In this document: one piece after another, positions 36,898 through 46,724 of the stretch | Position numbering within the stretch: the stretch's first letter is position 1 | Layout: every line of letters begins with the position of its first letter | DNA from: Salinicola rhizosphaerae | GTDB taxonomy: Bacteria > Pseudomonadota > Gammaproteobacteria > Pseudomonadales > Halomonadaceae | Direction of reading: 5' to 3' | Assembly: GCF_014652715.1 (NCBI RefSeq) | Contig: NZ_BMZI01000001.1 | Span: 615,600-679,599 of the forward strand | DNA length: 64,000 bases | Position numbers and translations under genes: made by a program | Notes under the pieces: generated by a model | Database searches by the model: none | Seen by the model: only the letters and a program-made list of their open reading frames with translations | Told to the model about the DNA's origin: nothing

Positions 36898-37974
36898 TTG
36901 CTTCAGTCCCTTTTTACTCTGCTCGGCGTGCTGGTTCTCCTGATCACGCTGATCCCTTATCTCAAAATTCGCCACTGGAGCGTGCGCAGCTTCGACTTCC
37001 CGCTGCTGCAGATCGCCATCATCGCCACCGCACTCGCACTGCTGCAGCTCATGTGCGAACCCGAGGCCTGGTGGCACTGGGTTGGCGTGGCGTCGAGCCT
37101 GGTCGCCGCGATCATCCAGTGGGTTCGCATCTATCCTTGGACGCCGCTTTCCCGTTGCATGGTCGTCAAGACACGCGAGCGCAAGCCCGAGCGGGAGCTG
37201 AAAATCCTCGTATCCAATGTGCTGACGCCGAACCATCAGTCCGATAAGTTGATCGCGCACGTCAGGCGACATCAGCCCGACATTCTGCTGACGCTGGAAT
37301 CCGATCAGTGGTGGGGAGATGAGCTCGACGCTGCCATCGGCGAGCAACTACCGGAGGCGGTGCGCATACCGCTGGATAATCTTTACGGTATGCACCTCTA
37401 TTCGCGCCTGCCCTTGGAAGAGACGGAGATCAAGTGGCTGATACAGGATGACATCCCGTCTATTCACACTTGGGTCAGGTTGAAAGGCGGTGATCGCATC
37501 CGATTTCACGCCGTGCACCCTCGTCCGCCGGCGCCGTCGGAAAGCGAAGAGTCTCTCTGGCGCGACGCCGAGCTATTGCTCGTCGGCAAGGATATTGCCC
37601 GGCATGCCCTGCCTACGGTGGTCGCCGGCGATCTCAACGACGTCGCCTGGTCGCGCACCAGCAAGCTGTTCTGCAAGGTCAGTGGCATGCTCGACCTAAG
37701 ACGAGGCCGCGGGCAGTACAGCACCTTCCACGCCAAGTATCCGCTGCTTCGCTGGCCGCTGGATCACGTCTTCGTCACCGAGCACTTCACGCTGGTCAAC
37801 ATGCAAAGGCTTTCGGAGGTCGGCTCCGATCATTTTCCGATTCTCGTCACGCTCTGCCACAACCCGGCTCGGGCCGACGAGAACGAACCCGAGGCGGCCA
37901 ACGCCGAGGAGCGGGAAGATGCCGAGGAAACCATCGAGGAAGCCCGGCAACGTCACGGTGAAGACCCCGTCTGA
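36898..37974 (+). CDS. Membrane-anchored endonuclease/exonuclease/phosphatase (EEP) family protein
   Basis: A 358-residue protein with three N-terminal hydrophobic segments (residues about 1-80) and an EEP domain: LKILVSNVLTPNHQSDKLI, PDILLTLESDQWW (metal Glu), HAVHPRPPAP, VVAGDLNDVAWSRTS (GDLN motif) and a final GSDHFPILVTL (catalytic SDH). The start is a TTG at 36898 with AGAGGAA about 9 nt upstream. The C-terminal tail is very acidic. Substrate unknown; relatives act on nucleic acids or phospholipids. It converges with pycB at a terminator. Confidence 0.8.
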   Translation: MLQSLFTLLGVLVLLITLIPYLKIRHWSVRSFDFPLLQIAIIATALALLQLMCEPEAWWHWVGVASSLVAAIIQWVRIYPWTPLSRCMVVKTRERKPERELKILVSNVLTPNHQSDKLIAHVRRHQPDILLTLESDQWWGDELDAAIGEQLPEAVRIPLDNLYGMHLYSRLPLEETEIKWLIQDDIPSIHTWVRLKGGDRIRFHAVHPRPPAPSESEESLWRDAELLLVGKDIARHALPTVVAGDLNDVAWSRTSKLFCKVSGMLDLRRGRGQYSTFHAKYPLLRWPLDHVFVTEHFTLVNMQRLSEVGSDHFPILVTLCHNPARADENEPEAANAEEREDAEETIEEARQRHGEDPV

Positions 37975-38029
37975 GTTCTCGTTCGGTCGATCCAACGCGA
38001 GACCGCATCGATGACGCGAACACAGATGT

Positions 38030-38055
38030 AGAACGGGGCCATTCGGCCCCGTTCT
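38030..38055. terminator. Bidirectional terminator between EEP gene and pycB
   Basis: Perfect 11-bp stem AGAACGGGGCC / GGCCCCGTTCT with an ATTC loop, located between the two convergent stops. The T content after the stem is modest on both strands. Confidence 0.75.
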
Positions 38056-38084
38056 CTCATTGATCGTCGATCATTGCCTGCCCG

Positions 38085-39902
38085 TCAGGCGATCTCGATC
38101 AACACCTCCCCCGGCGTCACACGGTCGCCTTTGGCAACGTGGACCGCCTTGACCGTGCCACCGACTCTCGCCTGCACTTCGGTCTCCATCTTCATCGCCT
38201 CGGTGATCAGTACCGCCTGCCCTTCCTTCACGCTGTCTCCCTCGGCGACCAGTACCTCGACGATGTTGCCCGGCATCGAGGTGGAGACATGACCCGGTTC
38301 GCTGGCACTGGCGCGTCCTCCGCCGCCCTTGGTCTCCTTAACGAATTCATCCTTGGCCTCGAAAACGACCTCTTCCGGCATGCCGTCCAGCGTCAGATAG
38401 ACTCGGCGCTTGCTGCCCTGGCCACTACCGACGCCGGTGATCTGCACTTCGTAGGATTCCCCGTGCACGTCGATGACGAATTCCGTCGGCACGCCTTCGG
38501 CGACCGGTCGCCCGGCGGAAGGACTGCTCGGCGCAGGGATCGCCTCGGGCACCAGCTTGCCGTCGCGGCGGTTTTTCAGATAGTCGCGGCCCAGATCCGG
38601 GAACATCGCAAAGGTCAGCACGTCCTCTTCGTTCTCGGCGAGATCGCCGATCTCTTTGGCGAGACGCTGCATCTCCGGCTTCAATTGATCGGCCGGACGC
38701 CCTTCGTCCACCGGCTCGTTACCGATCGCCTTGCGCCGAATTTCCTCGTCGACCGCCGCGGGTGGCTGCCCATAGCCACCCAGCAGATAGCGCTTCACTT
38801 CGTTGGTGATCGACTTGTAGCGCTCGCCGGTCAGCACATTCATGGCTGCCTGAGTGCCGACAATCTGCGAGGTCGGCGTCACCAGCGGGGGATAGCCGAG
38901 ATCGGCACGCACCCGCGGTATTTCATCGAAGACATCCTGTATCCGGCCCAGCGCATTCTGTTCCTTCATCTGGTTGGCCAGGTTGGACATCATGCCGCCC
39001 GGCACCTGCCAGATCTGGACGCTCACGTCCTCACGCGTGTATTCGCTCTCGAAGGCCGCGTACTTTTTGCGCACCTCGCGGAAGTAGTCACCGATCTCCT
39101 TGAGCGCGACCAGATCCAGCCCCGTATCGTGAGGCGTGCCCTGGAAGGCCGCCACCATCGCTTCAGTGGAAGGATGACTCGTGCCGCCCGCGAAGGCGGA
39201 GTTGCAGGTGTCGATGTAACGACACCCCGCCTCGACTGCCTTCATCTGGCTCAGGGCGGCCAGCCCGGAAGTCGCGTGCGCGTGCAGATGCACCGGCACA
39301 TCGACCGCACCTACCAGCGCGGCCACCAGTTCACCCGTCGCGTAGGGCGTCAGAAGCCCCGCCATGTCCTTGATCGCGATGGAATCGGCCCCCATGTCGA
39401 CCAGCCGCTTCGCCTGATCCACATACATTGCCAGCGTGTGAACCGGACTGACGGTATAGCAGATCGTGCCCTGGGCATGCTTGCCGCTGGCCTTGACCGC
39501 CTTCATGGCGGTCTCGAGGTTGCGCAGGTCGTTCAAAGCATCGAAGACGCGGAAGATATCGATGCCGTTGTCCGCCGAGCGGGCGACGAAGCGCTCGACC
39601 ACATCGTCGGCGTAGTGGCGATAGCCCAGGAGATTCTGACCCCGCAGCAACATCTGCAGAGGCGTGTTGGGCAGTGCCTCGCGCAGCGACTGCAGCCGCT
39701 CCCAGGGATCCTCCTTCAGAAAGCGTACGCAGGCATCGAAGGTCGCCCCACCCCAGACCTCAAGAGAGTGAAAGCCGATGGCATCCAGTTTGGCGCAGAT
39801 CGGCAGCATGTCTTCGGTTCGCATGCGTGTCGCGATGAGCGACTGATGCCCGTCGCGTAGCACCACATCACTGATTTTCACGGCGTCAGCGTTGGCGTTC
39901 AT
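38085..39902 (-). CDS. pycB: Pyruvate carboxylase subunit B (carboxyltransferase + biotin carrier)
   Basis: Transfers carboxyl from biotin to pyruvate to form oxaloacetate. The 605-residue protein starts with the carboxyltransferase barrel (KISDVVLRDGHQSLIATRMR, the metal and carboxyl-binding region VWGGATFDACVRFL), has VHLHAHATSGLAAL and ends in a biotinyl domain with the biotinylated Lys in LITEAMKMETEV. Oxaloacetate decarboxylase alpha subunits look the same, but the pairing with a biotin carboxylase and LysR gene, as in Pseudomonas, indicates the two-subunit pyruvate carboxylase. No sodium-pump beta/gamma subunits are nearby. Confidence 0.92.
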   Translation of the reverse strand: MNANADAVKISDVVLRDGHQSLIATRMRTEDMLPICAKLDAIGFHSLEVWGGATFDACVRFLKEDPWERLQSLREALPNTPLQMLLRGQNLLGYRHYADDVVERFVARSADNGIDIFRVFDALNDLRNLETAMKAVKASGKHAQGTICYTVSPVHTLAMYVDQAKRLVDMGADSIAIKDMAGLLTPYATGELVAALVGAVDVPVHLHAHATSGLAALSQMKAVEAGCRYIDTCNSAFAGGTSHPSTEAMVAAFQGTPHDTGLDLVALKEIGDYFREVRKKYAAFESEYTREDVSVQIWQVPGGMMSNLANQMKEQNALGRIQDVFDEIPRVRADLGYPPLVTPTSQIVGTQAAMNVLTGERYKSITNEVKRYLLGGYGQPPAAVDEEIRRKAIGNEPVDEGRPADQLKPEMQRLAKEIGDLAENEEDVLTFAMFPDLGRDYLKNRRDGKLVPEAIPAPSSPSAGRPVAEGVPTEFVIDVHGESYEVQITGVGSGQGSKRRVYLTLDGMPEEVVFEAKDEFVKETKGGGGRASASEPGHVSTSMPGNIVEVLVAEGDSVKEGQAVLITEAMKMETEVQARVGGTVKAVHVAKGDRVTPGEVLIEIA

Positions 39903-39960
39903 GAGTCATCTCCTGAGCGAAACATTCTATTGTCATCACGTTCGGTGCGCCGGTCCGCTG

Positions 39961-41376
39961 TCAAAGACCAGCATGTGCCGCAATGGCCGCGGCGATTGCC
40001 AGCGCTGTCTGCTCCGGGTTGCGCTTGACGGAATACTCCAGAAGCTCCGGATGCGCGGGCACGAAACCGGTATCGAAACGACCGCCGCGAAAATCGGGAT
40101 GACGCAGAATTTCCTGATAATAGGGAGCTGTCGTCTTGACGCCTTGAAGCCGCATGTCATTGAGCGCGCGAATCCCGCGATCGAGCGTCTCTTCCCACGT
40201 CATGCCCCAGACGATCAGCTTCAGACACATCGAATCGAAATAGGGCGGGATGGTGTAACCCGTGTAAATGGCGGTGTCGGTGCGAACGCCCGGCCCTCCA
40301 GGGGCGTAGTATCGGGTGATGCGTCCGAAACTCGGCAGGAAATCGTTCTTGGGATCTTCGGCGTTGATGCGAAACTGAATTGCGTAGCCCTGATGCGCGA
40401 TGTCCTCCTGGCGATAGGCCAGGCGGTCGCCGGCCGCGATGCGCATCTGCTCGCGCACGATATCGACCCCCGTGATCGCTTCGGTGATCGTGTGCTCGAC
40501 CTGAACCCGGGTGTTCATCTCCATGAAAAAGACTTCGTTGTCCTTGACCAGGAACTCCACCGTACCCGCGTTTTCGTAACCGACGGCGCGCGCGGCACGC
40601 ACCGCCATCTTGCCGACGTAGCTGCGCTGCTCCGGGGTCAGCTGGGGACTGGGGGCAATTTCGATCAGCTTCTGGTTGCGGCGCTGAATGGAGCAATCGC
40701 GCTCGAAGAGATGGATCACGTTGCCGTGCCCGTCGGCCAGTATCTGGACTTCGATGTGATGCGGGTCGACGACGCATTTTTCCATGAAGACTTCGGCGCT
40801 GCCGAAGGCTTTGGTCGCCTCCGAGATGACCCGATCCCACGCCTGCTTGAGCTGATCGGCGGTGTCGCAGCGCCGAATGCCTCGCCCGCCACCGCCGGAG
40901 GTCGCCTTGAGCATGACCGGATACCCGATCTCCTCGGCCACGACCAGCGCCTCGTCGATATCGGCGAGATTGCCGTCCGAGCCGGGCGTCACTGGAACGC
41001 CCGCGTCACGCATGGCGCTCCTCGCGGCGGTCTTGTCTCCCATTCTGGCGATGACGCCAGCACTCGGACCGACGAACGCGATTCCCCCTTCGGCACAGAC
41101 TCTGGCGAACTCGGCGCTCTCCGAGAGAAAGCCGTAGCCCGGATGAATCGCATCACAGCCGGTCTCGCGCGCCAGATTCACCAGGCGCCGTGGATCGAGA
41201 TAGCCGGCCAGCGGGTCATCACCGACGAAGTGCGCTTCGTCGGCTCGTTTGACATGCAGCGAGAACCGATCCGGCTCGGTATATATCGCCACGGAACGGA
41301 TGCCCATCTCGGCGCACGCCCGTACAATACGTACGGCGATCTCACCGCGATTGGCGATCAGCAATTTCTTGAACAT
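39961..41376 (-). CDS. pycA: Pyruvate carboxylase subunit A (biotin carboxylase)
   Basis: Carboxylates biotin on PycB using ATP and bicarbonate. The 471-residue ATP-grasp protein begins MFKKLLIANRGEIAVRIVRA and has CDAIHPGYGFLSESAEFARV, KATSGGGGRGIRRC, EVQILADGHGNVIHLFERDC and the active-site EMNTRVQVEHTITEAITGVD. The ATG at 41376 has GGAGGG upstream; an ATG 21 nt earlier lacks a box. It is followed by pycB with a 58-bp gap and divergent from the LysR gene. Fatty-acid AccC is similar, but AccB is not adjacent. Confidence 0.93.
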   Translation of the reverse strand: MFKKLLIANRGEIAVRIVRACAEMGIRSVAIYTEPDRFSLHVKRADEAHFVGDDPLAGYLDPRRLVNLARETGCDAIHPGYGFLSESAEFARVCAEGGIAFVGPSAGVIARMGDKTAARSAMRDAGVPVTPGSDGNLADIDEALVVAEEIGYPVMLKATSGGGGRGIRRCDTADQLKQAWDRVISEATKAFGSAEVFMEKCVVDPHHIEVQILADGHGNVIHLFERDCSIQRRNQKLIEIAPSPQLTPEQRSYVGKMAVRAARAVGYENAGTVEFLVKDNEVFFMEMNTRVQVEHTITEAITGVDIVREQMRIAAGDRLAYRQEDIAHQGYAIQFRINAEDPKNDFLPSFGRITRYYAPGGPGVRTDTAIYTGYTIPPYFDSMCLKLIVWGMTWEETLDRGIRALNDMRLQGVKTTAPYYQEILRHPDFRGGRFDTGFVPAHPELLEYSVKRNPEQTALAIAAAIAAHAGL

Positions 41377-41473
41377 TGTCTGCCCTCCGGCGTGCATCTA
41401 GCTCGGCGCGTTGTCGTGCCTCCTACGCTAGTCATCCGGGGACCAATAGAAAAATTGATATTTCTTTGCCAAG

Positions 41474-41493
41474 CTATAAGGGATACCTTATAG
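41474..41493. promoter_or_regulatory. Perfect palindromic operator between pycA and the LysR gene
   Basis: CTATAAGG-GATA-CCTTATAG: two 8-bp arms that match exactly around a 4-bp centre, 97 bp upstream of pycA and 20 bp upstream of the LysR start. It contains T-N11-A pairs as expected for a LysR-type site. Confidence 0.75.
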
Positions 41494-41513
41494 CCGACCA
41501 TGAGGGCGATCCG

Positions 41514-42500
41514 ATGACGCGACCTAATCTACTGAATCGACTGACATTTCGTCAGCTTCAGGTATTCCAGGCGGTGCATCGGCAGCAGTCCTATTCGCGG
41601 GCCGCGGAGCAGCTGGGATTGACGCAGCCCGCGGTGAGCGCCCAGATCCGACAGCTGGAACAGGCGCTGGGTCAGCCATTGTTCAAGTACGCCGGCAAGG
41701 TTCTCCACGTGCTACCGGCAGCGGACGCGCTGGCCGCCTCGGTGCAGTCGATCTTCGGGCAGGTATCGAGTCTTCAGATGGAGCTTTCGGAGCTCGCCGG
41801 AACGATTCGTGGGGAGCTAAACATCGCGGCGGTGTCGACGGCGCAGTACGTCGTACCCCATATTCTCGCGCGATTTCGCGCACGCTATCCGGAAGTGCAG
41901 ATTCGGCTGCGGGTCTGCAACCGCGTGCAGGCGCTGGAAAGACTGGCAGAACGACGCGATGATCTGGTGATCATGGGCATGGTGCCGGACGACCCCAATC
42001 TGGTCTTCATGCCGATTCTGGATAACGAGCTGATTCCGGTCGTGTGGCCGGGCCACCCGCTGGTGACGGCGACCAAGCCCACCCTGGAGGATTTTGCGCG
42101 CCACTATCTGCTGATGCGCGAGCCCGGATCCGGCGCTCGGACCGCGTTCGAGGATTTCGCCGCCCGCGAACGCGTCTCCCTGCATCACACGCTGGAGATC
42201 GGCACCAACGAAGCGATCAAGCAGGGTGTCATGGCACATCTCGGCGTTGCCGTACTGCCGCGCCTGGCCGTTCAGCTGGAGATCGCTTCGGGTCTGCTGG
42301 CAAGCCCGAGCATTCCTGGGTTTCCATTGCGCCGCTCCTGGTGCACGGTCTACCCTAAGGACCGTTATCCCACGCCGGTCACCGAGCTCTTTCTACGGTT
42401 CGTGCGTGAGTTGCTCCCCGAGCTCAACGCGCACTTCCGCGCCCCGATGACGCCGATCGAAACGCCTACGCTGCTATGCCTGCCGGCCGAGGAGGACTGA
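41514..42500 (+). CDS. LysR-family regulator (PycR-like)
   Basis: A 328-residue LysR-type regulator: the N-terminal winged helix is FRQLQVFQAVHRQQSYSRAA and LGLTQPAVSAQIRQLEQALG, and the effector domain starts at about residue 100 (GELNIAAVSTAQYVVPHIL). The ATG at 41514 has GAGGG upstream. Divergent placement from pycA-pycB, with a palindrome in between, is the same layout as pycR in Pseudomonas aeruginosa, so control of pyruvate carboxylase is likely. A CbbR-like effector region is also apparent. Confidence 0.85.
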   Translation: MTRPNLLNRLTFRQLQVFQAVHRQQSYSRAAEQLGLTQPAVSAQIRQLEQALGQPLFKYAGKVLHVLPAADALAASVQSIFGQVSSLQMELSELAGTIRGELNIAAVSTAQYVVPHILARFRARYPEVQIRLRVCNRVQALERLAERRDDLVIMGMVPDDPNLVFMPILDNELIPVVWPGHPLVTATKPTLEDFARHYLLMREPGSGARTAFEDFAARERVSLHHTLEIGTNEAIKQGVMAHLGVAVLPRLAVQLEIASGLLASPSIPGFPLRRSWCTVYPKDRYPTPVTELFLRFVRELLPELNAHFRAPMTPIETPTLLCLPAEED

Positions 42501-42506
42501 GGCGCG

Positions 42507-43025
42507 TCAGCCTAGCGTCTGACTCGCCTGCACTCGATGCACGTGAAGGCGAATCAGCTCCTCGGCCTGCGAGGCGAGCAGACCGAGCCGCTCGAGATCA
42601 TCGTCCTTGAAGGCCCTTGGTAACGTGCCGATCAAACAGATCGTGCCGATGCAGATGTCCGGCTTCACGAATAGCGGGTAGCCCGCGTAGAACCGGATGA
42701 AGGGCTCATCCGTTACCAGCGGATTGTCGGCGAAACGAGGATCCTTGAGCGCGTTGCACACCACCATGGGTTGGCCATCCGCGACGACGTGACCGCAGAA
42801 CGAGATCCGCCGCGGTGTTTCGCAGATGCTCAGTCCGTGACGCGACTTGAACCACTGGCGATCCTCGTCGATCAGCGTGATCAGAGAGGTGGGCACATCG
42901 AATATCTGCGTTGCCAGCTCGGTTAGCCGATCAAGCCCTTCATCGGCCTCGGAATCAAGCAGCTGAAGCTCTCGGAGCGTGGCGAGGCGGGAATCTTCAT
43001 TCAGAGGTAGATCGGGTGCAATCAT
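42507..43025 (-). CDS. GAF-domain protein
   Basis: A 172-residue stand-alone GAF domain of the type found N-terminal in sensor kinases and diguanylate cyclases: RLATLRELQLLDSEADEGLD, ATQIFDVPTSLITLIDEDRQ, WFKSRHGLSICETPRRISFC, GHVVADGQPMVV and FYAGYPLFVKPDICIGTICL. The Cys in SFCGHVV is conserved in this subgroup. No output domain is attached, so it may be a small-molecule sensor that works through a partner. The ATG at 43025 follows GAGAG; an in-frame ATG at 43064 is the alternative. Confidence 0.8.
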   Translation of the reverse strand: MIAPDLPLNEDSRLATLRELQLLDSEADEGLDRLTELATQIFDVPTSLITLIDEDRQWFKSRHGLSICETPRRISFCGHVVADGQPMVVCNALKDPRFADNPLVTDEPFIRFYAGYPLFVKPDICIGTICLIGTLPRAFKDDDLERLGLLASQAEELIRLHVHRVQASQTLG

Positions 43026-43291
43026 GGCGAACTCTCGATAGGACGATACAGCATCGAAGGACATCGCAACCGGGCATAGCCAGAACCAGACAACATGCTA
43101 CCGACGCCATTATCCGCTCGAACGCGGACTTTCCATACGACGATCTCGGCGAAACGGATGCAGCAATTTGACGTTTGGTCACGATTCTCTGTTACGAGAC
43201 GCAACAGATCGGGCCCGCCGATGGCTCATCGGACAGGCCCGCGTTGGCTGGGTTCAACGATGTCACGCGCACCGCTCACGATCGGGCATCG

Positions 43292-44281
43292 TCACCTGAC
43301 CTCGACACCGTGTGCCTGCTTGTCGGCGTGATAGGAAGAACGAACCAGCGGCCCCGAAGCGACGTGCTTGAATCCCATTGCCCTGCCCTGCTCGGCGAAC
43401 CAGTCGAACGTGCTCGGATGGACCCAGCGATCGACTGGCAGGTGGTTGCGCGAGGGCTGCATGTACTGACCCAGCGTCAGCATGTCGACGTCATGCGCGC
43501 GGAGGTCCCGCATCACCTCGATCACCTGCTCATCCGTCTCGCCCACGCCAAGCATCAGACCCGATTTCGTCATGACTTCGGGGCGGCGAGCCTTGTACCC
43601 TTTCAACAGATCGAGCGACCACTGGTAATCGGCGCCGGGCCGCACCTTGCGATACAGCGAGGGCACCGTTTCGAGATTGTGGTTGAACACGTCGGGCGCT
43701 TCGCCCTCCAGGATGTCCAGTGCGACCTGCATTCGACCGCGAAAATCGGGCACCAGCACCTCGATCTCGATATCGGGGCTGTCTCGCCGGATCTCGCGAA
43801 TGCAGTTGGCGAAGTGTCCGGCCCCGCCGTCACGGAGATCGTCACGATCGACCGACGTGACCACGACGTAGTTCAAGCCCATCTCGGCGATCGCCTCGGC
43901 CAGCTCGCGCGGTTCGTTCTCGTTCAGCGCATTGGGCCGCCCGTGGGCGACATCGCAGAACGGGCAGCGCCGCGTGCAGATATCCCCCATGATCATGAAG
44001 GTTGCGGTCCCGCCGCTGAAGCACTCGCCAAGATTCGGACAGGACGCCTCCTCACAGACAGTGTGTAGACCATGCTTGCGGAGCGTCTGCTTGATATGTG
44101 TTACCTGAGGAGACACCGGCATTCTGACCCGCAGCCAATCCGGCTTCTTCGGCAGCGTTTCGGTCGGTATCACCTTCACCGGAATGCGCGAGACCTTGTC
44201 CGCGCCACGCAGCTTCACTCCGCGCTCGGCGCGTCCCGGCTTCTTGATTTCGGGCGATTGCACGACGGTCGTCTCGGTCAT
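43292..44281 (-). CDS. lipA: Lipoyl synthase
   Basis: Radical SAM enzyme that inserts two sulfurs into octanoyl-lipoyl domains. The 329-residue protein has the auxiliary cluster motif [12 protein letters not shown] and the SAM motif CTRRCPFC, plus [20 protein letters not shown] and the C-terminal SYHADKQ. The ATG at 44281 has AGGA about 9 nt upstream. It lies downstream of lipB on the same strand. Confidence 0.97.
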   Translation of the reverse strand: MTETTVVQSPEIKKPGRAERGVKLRGADKVSRIPVKVIPTETLPKKPDWLRVRMPVSPQVTHIKQTLRKHGLHTVCEEASCPNLGECFSGGTATFMIMGDICTRRCPFCDVAHGRPNALNENEPRELAEAIAEMGLNYVVVTSVDRDDLRDGGAGHFANCIREIRRDSPDIEIEVLVPDFRGRMQVALDILEGEAPDVFNHNLETVPSLYRKVRPGADYQWSLDLLKGYKARRPEVMTKSGLMLGVGETDEQVIEVMRDLRAHDVDMLTLGQYMQPSRNHLPVDRWVHPSTFDWFAEQGRAMGFKHVASGPLVRSSYHADKQAHGVEVR

Positions 44282-44331
44282 GGATACCATCCTGATATTT
44301 CGTTGAAGTTTGGTGCCGACAGCAGGCACTG

Positions 44332-44997
44332 TCAGACAGGCACCACCGGCATCAGCGCCGCAGGTAGCTCGGATTGCATGTGCGCCTCGGCGCCCAGACG
44401 TCGCGCAATGCAGGCCGTCAGCCGGTCGGCTTCCCGGGAGAGCGCCAGCGGAGCATCGACCCAATCGCGCAGCTGCGTCATCTTCAGTCCCGCGTAACCG
44501 CAGGGATTGATTCTCGCGAAGGGCGCCAGGTCCATATCCACGTTGAGCGCGACACCGTGGAAACTGCAGCCACGGCGAATGCGCAATCCCAACGAGGCGA
44601 TCTTGTCATCGCCGACGTAAACCCCGGGCGCATCGGCCCGCGCCCGTGCCTCGATGCCGTGCTGCGACAGCGCATCGATCACGCTCTCCTCCAGCAGCGA
44701 CACCAGCTCGCGCACGCCGAGCCCGGCACGGCGGACGTCGAGCAGGGGATAGACGACGATCTGCCCCGGGCCGTGATAGGTCACCTGCCCTCCCCGATCA
44801 CTCGCCACCACCGGAATATCGCCCGGCATCAGCACGTGTTCGGCCTTGCCCGCGCGTCCTTGTGTGAACACCGGCTCGTGCTCGACCCACCAGAGCTGAT
44901 CCGGCGTCTGGCTGTCACGCGTGTCGGTGAAATCCCGCATGGCTTGCCAGATGGGCAGGTAGTCCCGGCGCCCCAGCCGATAGCACTCGAGCAGCAT
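44332..44997 (-). CDS. lipB: Octanoyltransferase
   Basis: Moves octanoyl from acyl carrier protein to lipoyl domains, providing the LipA substrate. The 221-residue protein has the signature [20 protein letters not shown], the catalytic Lys region [20 protein letters not shown] and INPCGYAG with the catalytic Cys. The start is uncertain: the ATG at 44997 gives a normal N-terminus, and a TTG at 45006 overlaps the ybeD stop (TTGA). Confidence 0.95.
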   Translation of the reverse strand: MLLECYRLGRRDYLPIWQAMRDFTDTRDSQTPDQLWWVEHEPVFTQGRAGKAEHVLMPGDIPVVASDRGGQVTYHGPGQIVVYPLLDVRRAGLGVRELVSLLEESVIDALSQHGIEARARADAPGVYVGDDKIASLGLRIRRGCSFHGVALNVDMDLAPFARINPCGYAGLKMTQLRDWVDAPLALSREADRLTACIARRLGAEAHMQSELPAALMPVVPV

Positions 44998-45002
44998 GTC
45001 GC

Positions 45003-45290
45003 TCAAAGCACCATGTGCACGCGGCCGGTGGCTTTCAAGTCCTGAAAGAGCGCATCGAGCTGAGCTTCACCCGTGGCATGCACCATGACGCGAAGCGACT
45101 GGAAGCGGCCATTACGGCTATCGGAGAGCTTGACCGACGCGCGGTCGAAGCCCGGCGCATGTCGTTCGACGACATCACTGACGGCCTCGACGAAGTCATC
45201 GGCTGCGTCGCCGACGATGCGAATCGAATAATCGCAGGGAAACTCGATCTTGGGGCGTGGCAGATCGACGTCATTGGGTGTCTGGGTCAT
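45003..45290 (-). CDS. ybeD: YbeD-family protein (DUF493)
   Basis: A small (about 95-residue) ACT-like-fold protein of unknown function, conserved between dacA and lipB in many gammaproteobacteria. Seen here: [40 protein letters not shown] and the ending TGRVHMVL. The ATG at 45290 (MTQTPND) is chosen; an ATG at 45302 is equally in frame, and neither has a strong ribosome site. Confidence 0.9.
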   Translation of the reverse strand: MTQTPNDVDLPRPKIEFPCDYSIRIVGDAADDFVEAVSDVVERHAPGFDRASVKLSDSRNGRFQSLRVMVHATGEAQLDALFQDLKATGRVHMVL

Positions 45291-45419
45291 GGCAAGATAC
45301 ATTGCGGCAATTTGCCACCATTCTACGCAACATGAGCGGCGCCACCAACTCGAAGCCGTCAGATCGACTGTCGATCAGCCGGTTCGCCGGCCAACGCTCG
45401 CTGACCGATCCGCTAAATC

Positions 45420-45445
45420 AAAAAACCGGCGCACAAGGCGCCGGT
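45420..45445 (-). terminator. Terminator of dacA
   Basis: On the minus strand ACCGGCGC / GCGCCGGT with a 5-nt loop runs into six T residues, 32 nt past the dacA stop. Confidence 0.93.
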
Positions 45446-45476
45446 CTGGTGTTACCGCGAGTCATGCGAGCATCGC

Positions 45477-46697
45477 TCAGTCGAACAGCCCCTGCACGAA
45501 GAGCACGATGCTGTCCCATACGCGTTTGAAAATACTGCCCTCTTCGACACCTTCCAGCGCGACCAGCGGCTCCTGACCAAGAACCTCGTCACCAGACTTG
45601 ATCTCGAGAGAGCCGACCTGCTGGCCCGCCTGGATCGGCGCATGCAGGGTTTCCGGCAGATTGAGTCGCGCCGTCAGATTATCGGCGCTACCGCGCGGCA
45701 CGGTCATGGTGACGTCGTTCTGCACGCCGAGACGCACCGTGTCGCTGGCACCACCCCAGACGCGCGCCTGATTGAGCACGGAACCGGCATCATACAGCTT
45801 GCGCGTCTGATAGAAGCGGAAGCCGTAATTGAGCAGACGCTGGGTTTCGGCCGCGCGCGCTTCGTCGGATTCGGTGCCCATGACCACGGCGATCAATCGC
45901 GTGTCCTGCTTCTTGGCGGAAGCGACCAGGCAGAAGCCGGCAGCATCGGTATGGCCGGTCTTGAGGCCGTCGACATCCGGATCACGCCACAGCAGGCGGT
46001 TACGGTTAGGTTGGCGAATGCCGTTGTAGGTGAAGTACTTCTCGGAATAGACCTTATAGTGGTCCGGATAGTCCTGAATGATGTGCCGCGCCAGAATCGC
46101 CAGATCGTGCGCCGTCGAGTAATGATCATCGTGCGGCAGCCCGGTCGGGTTCATGTAGTGGGTGTTCTTCATGCCCAGCCGCTGCGCCTGCTGGTTCATC
46201 AGGTCCGCGAACGCCGACTCGCTCCCTGCCACGTACTCGGAGAGCGCCACGCTGGCATCGTTGCCGGACTGCACCACCAGCCCGCGAAGCAGATTTTCGA
46301 CCGTGACCTGGGTGCCTTCGCGCACGAACATGCGCGACCCGCCGGTACGCCAGGCGTTCTCGCTGATCGTCACCTTGTCGCTATCGGAGATGCTGCCGCG
46401 CTCGATCTCCTGTTCAACGATATAGGCCGTCATCATCTTGGTCAGGCTGGCCGGCGGCAAGCGCTTGTCCGCGTCATGGGCGACCAGTAGTTTGCCCGTG
46501 GAGGCATCCATCAGCGCCCAGGAAGAAGCCGCCAGTTCCGGCGGAGACGGAATGAGCTGCTGTGGCTGCGGATTTGCCGCCGGCATCTGGCTGTCGGGCG
46601 TCGGCTGCTGCGCGCTGACCGGCGATGAAAGCAGCCCCAGGCATAGCGACGCGGAGATGACCAGGCGCGAAAAAGACGAAGTGAACAACGCTTTCAT
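45477..46697 (-). CDS. dacA: D-alanyl-D-alanine carboxypeptidase (PBP5/6 type)
   Basis: Trims the terminal D-Ala of peptidoglycan pentapeptides in the periplasm. The 406-residue protein has a signal peptide (residues 1-29, ending PVSA), a Pro/Gln-rich stretch (residues 30-50), the SxxK site in ASLTKMM, SxN in SGNDAS, KTG in GLKTGHTD, and a C-terminal amphipathic helix (GSIFKRVWDSIVLFVQGLFD) for membrane anchoring. It is upstream of ybeD-lipB-lipA but separated by a strong terminator. Confidence 0.96.
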   Translation of the reverse strand: MKALFTSSFSRLVISASLCLGLLSSPVSAQQPTPDSQMPAANPQPQQLIPSPPELAASSWALMDASTGKLLVAHDADKRLPPASLTKMMTAYIVEQEIERGSISDSDKVTISENAWRTGGSRMFVREGTQVTVENLLRGLVVQSGNDASVALSEYVAGSESAFADLMNQQAQRLGMKNTHYMNPTGLPHDDHYSTAHDLAILARHIIQDYPDHYKVYSEKYFTYNGIRQPNRNRLLWRDPDVDGLKTGHTDAAGFCLVASAKKQDTRLIAVVMGTESDEARAAETQRLLNYGFRFYQTRKLYDAGSVLNQARVWGGASDTVRLGVQNDVTMTVPRGSADNLTARLNLPETLHAPIQAGQQVGSLEIKSGDEVLGQEPLVALEGVEEGSIFKRVWDSIVLFVQGLFD

Positions 46698-46724
46698 GGC
46701 AATCGATTTCTCACAAAACAGAGG

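Noticed and set aside
38139-41493. Plus-strand open frames of 573 and 533 codons opposite pycB and pycA
   Set aside because: Antisense shadows of two well-conserved genes; composition is His/Arg/Gly-rich without recognisable domains.
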